A stretch of DNA of 64,000 nt from Dyadobacter arcticus (lineage in GTDB: Bacteria > Bacteroidota > Bacteroidia > Cytophagales > Spirosomataceae). Positions 63,579 to 64,000 of the stretch are shown one piece after another; positions within the stretch are counted from its first letter, which is position 1, and each line of letters starts with the position of its first letter. The notes beneath the pieces were generated by a model. That model worked only from the letters and a program-made list of their open reading frames with translations, was not told where the DNA came from and searched no databases. Location of the stretch: contig NZ_JAASQJ010000001.1 in NCBI RefSeq assembly GCF_011762185.1, positions 1,116,001-1,180,000 on the forward strand, read 5' to 3'. The position numbers and the translations under genes were made by a program.

Positions 63579-63609
63579 CAAAGATAATTAGCTAAACGCA
63601 GAATTACAA
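63579..63609 (-). promoter_or_regulatory. promoter of rplU-rpmA
   Basis: Minus strand TTG (63609-63607), 20 bp, TATCTTTG (63586-63579), matching the Bacteroidota consensus; 39 bp before the start codon. Confidence 0.65.
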
Positions 63610-63796
63610 CGGATTAGCAAGAATATTGCCCGGTTTTATCCTTATAAAAGCGCGGCGAAAATAATCACGGCAAAATCTTACCTTTATGTGATAACCAGCG
63701 GCGCAAACGTTTAGTGAGGTTGGACGGGTTGACGGCTTAACAAACTTTAACAGCAGCATCTTTTACTTTTACTCATAAAAAGAGTCTGACTATAGA

Positions 63797-64000
63797 ATGA
63801 TTAACAAAAACAAAAAAATGAAAATTGGTCTGTGGATTTTAATGATCTCTTGCGCTTGCCTTTCTGTTCACGCCAGCTCAATTGATTTAAAATCATCCAT
63901 TTATGAGCAAAATCAGTCGGGATATCAAATTGGTGACGCGGCTGCAAACTTCCGCTTGAAAAACACAGATGGCAATATGGTTTCCCTCGCCGATTATAGC
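63797..64000 (+). CDS. exported thioredoxin-like/redoxin protein, 5' part only
   Basis: 68 codons to the window edge (ATG 63797; ATG 63818, seven codons in, gives a tighter signal peptide MKIGLWILMISCACLSVHA). The mature N-terminus YQIGDAAANFRLKNTDGNMVSLADYS fits the GDxAxxFxLxNxDGxxVSLxDY start of AhpC/TSA-type redoxins and TlpA-like thioredoxins. The catalytic Cys motif would lie beyond the window, so the exact class is open. Exported to the periplasm, probably for thiol redox. Confidence 0.75.
   Translation, partial: MINKNKKMKIGLWILMISCACLSVHASSIDLKSSIYEQNQSGYQIGDAAANFRLKNTDGNMVSLADYS

Overview
The window is from a member of the Bacteroidota, most likely a Cytophagales bacterium of the Dyadobacter/Spirosoma kind. 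I infer this from protein character and signals: a T9SS C-terminal sorting domain, an outer-membrane beta-barrel receptor with a carboxypeptidase-like N-domain, a Wzi-like capsule protein, many -7 boxes of the form TAnnTTTG, few Shine-Dalgarno sequences, and a large paralogous family of duplicated FtsX/MacB permeases. No rRNA, tRNA, CRISPR or transposase was recognised.

Positions 1-38388 are dominated by a same-strand array of one partial and thirteen complete orphan ABC-permease paralogues of about 785-810 aa, with no ATPase gene in the window. Each has an N-terminal TM, a periplasmic MacB-type domain, FtsX domain 1, a second periplasmic domain and FtsX domain 2, and ends in a MNPVKSLRSE-like tail. 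Other genes split the array into four blocks: A-E (1-10407), then a Kir-type K+ channel; F (11755-14130), then a small Spy-like protein and an outer-membrane receptor; G-J (17643-27633), then a lipoprotein; and K-N (28365-38388).

The non-coding DNA of the array is ordered. The first permease of each block whose upstream region is visible (F, G, K) has an inverted repeat TGTCC-N6-GGACA (or close variant) and, 51-62 bp downstream, a 17-bp element YTGGYAYARNWTTRWTA that resembles a sigma-54 -24/-12 promoter. The same pair precedes a small unknown gene (40317) and a DUF4097-type gene (48959), so a shared regulon is likely. Inside blocks the junctions instead carry degenerate tandem repeats that switch strand in the middle. 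In seven of them the junction begins with GGAGGAAGG-type purine repeats after the stop and ends with CCTTCCTCC-type pyrimidine repeats before the next ATG. Four others carry an AGCTAA repeat or a trace of it.

From 38.5 to 64 kb the content is ordinary: a Wzi-like protein, an acetyltransferase and a DUF885-like lipoprotein, an ECF sigma factor followed by an 850-bp gene-free stretch, a four-module T9SS-secreted protein, a GH1 beta-glucosidase, a DUF4097-like beta-repeat protein, a helix-hairpin-helix protein, a LOG-family hydrolase, RpiB, a polytopic membrane protein, RbfA, a LolC/E-like permease, an M1 aminopeptidase, a LacI-family regulator, an operon of NifU-like protein, unknown protein and ferredoxin-type reductase, the ribosomal proteins L27 and L21, and the start of a thioredoxin-like protein.

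Start codons were moved from the longest possible ORF to an internal ATG where the upstream part was implausible (positions 11755, 14975, 25258, 27779, 28365, 42688, 52031, 53993, 55697, 62094, 62705, 63539). All function names rest on recognisable motifs read by eye; no database search was run.
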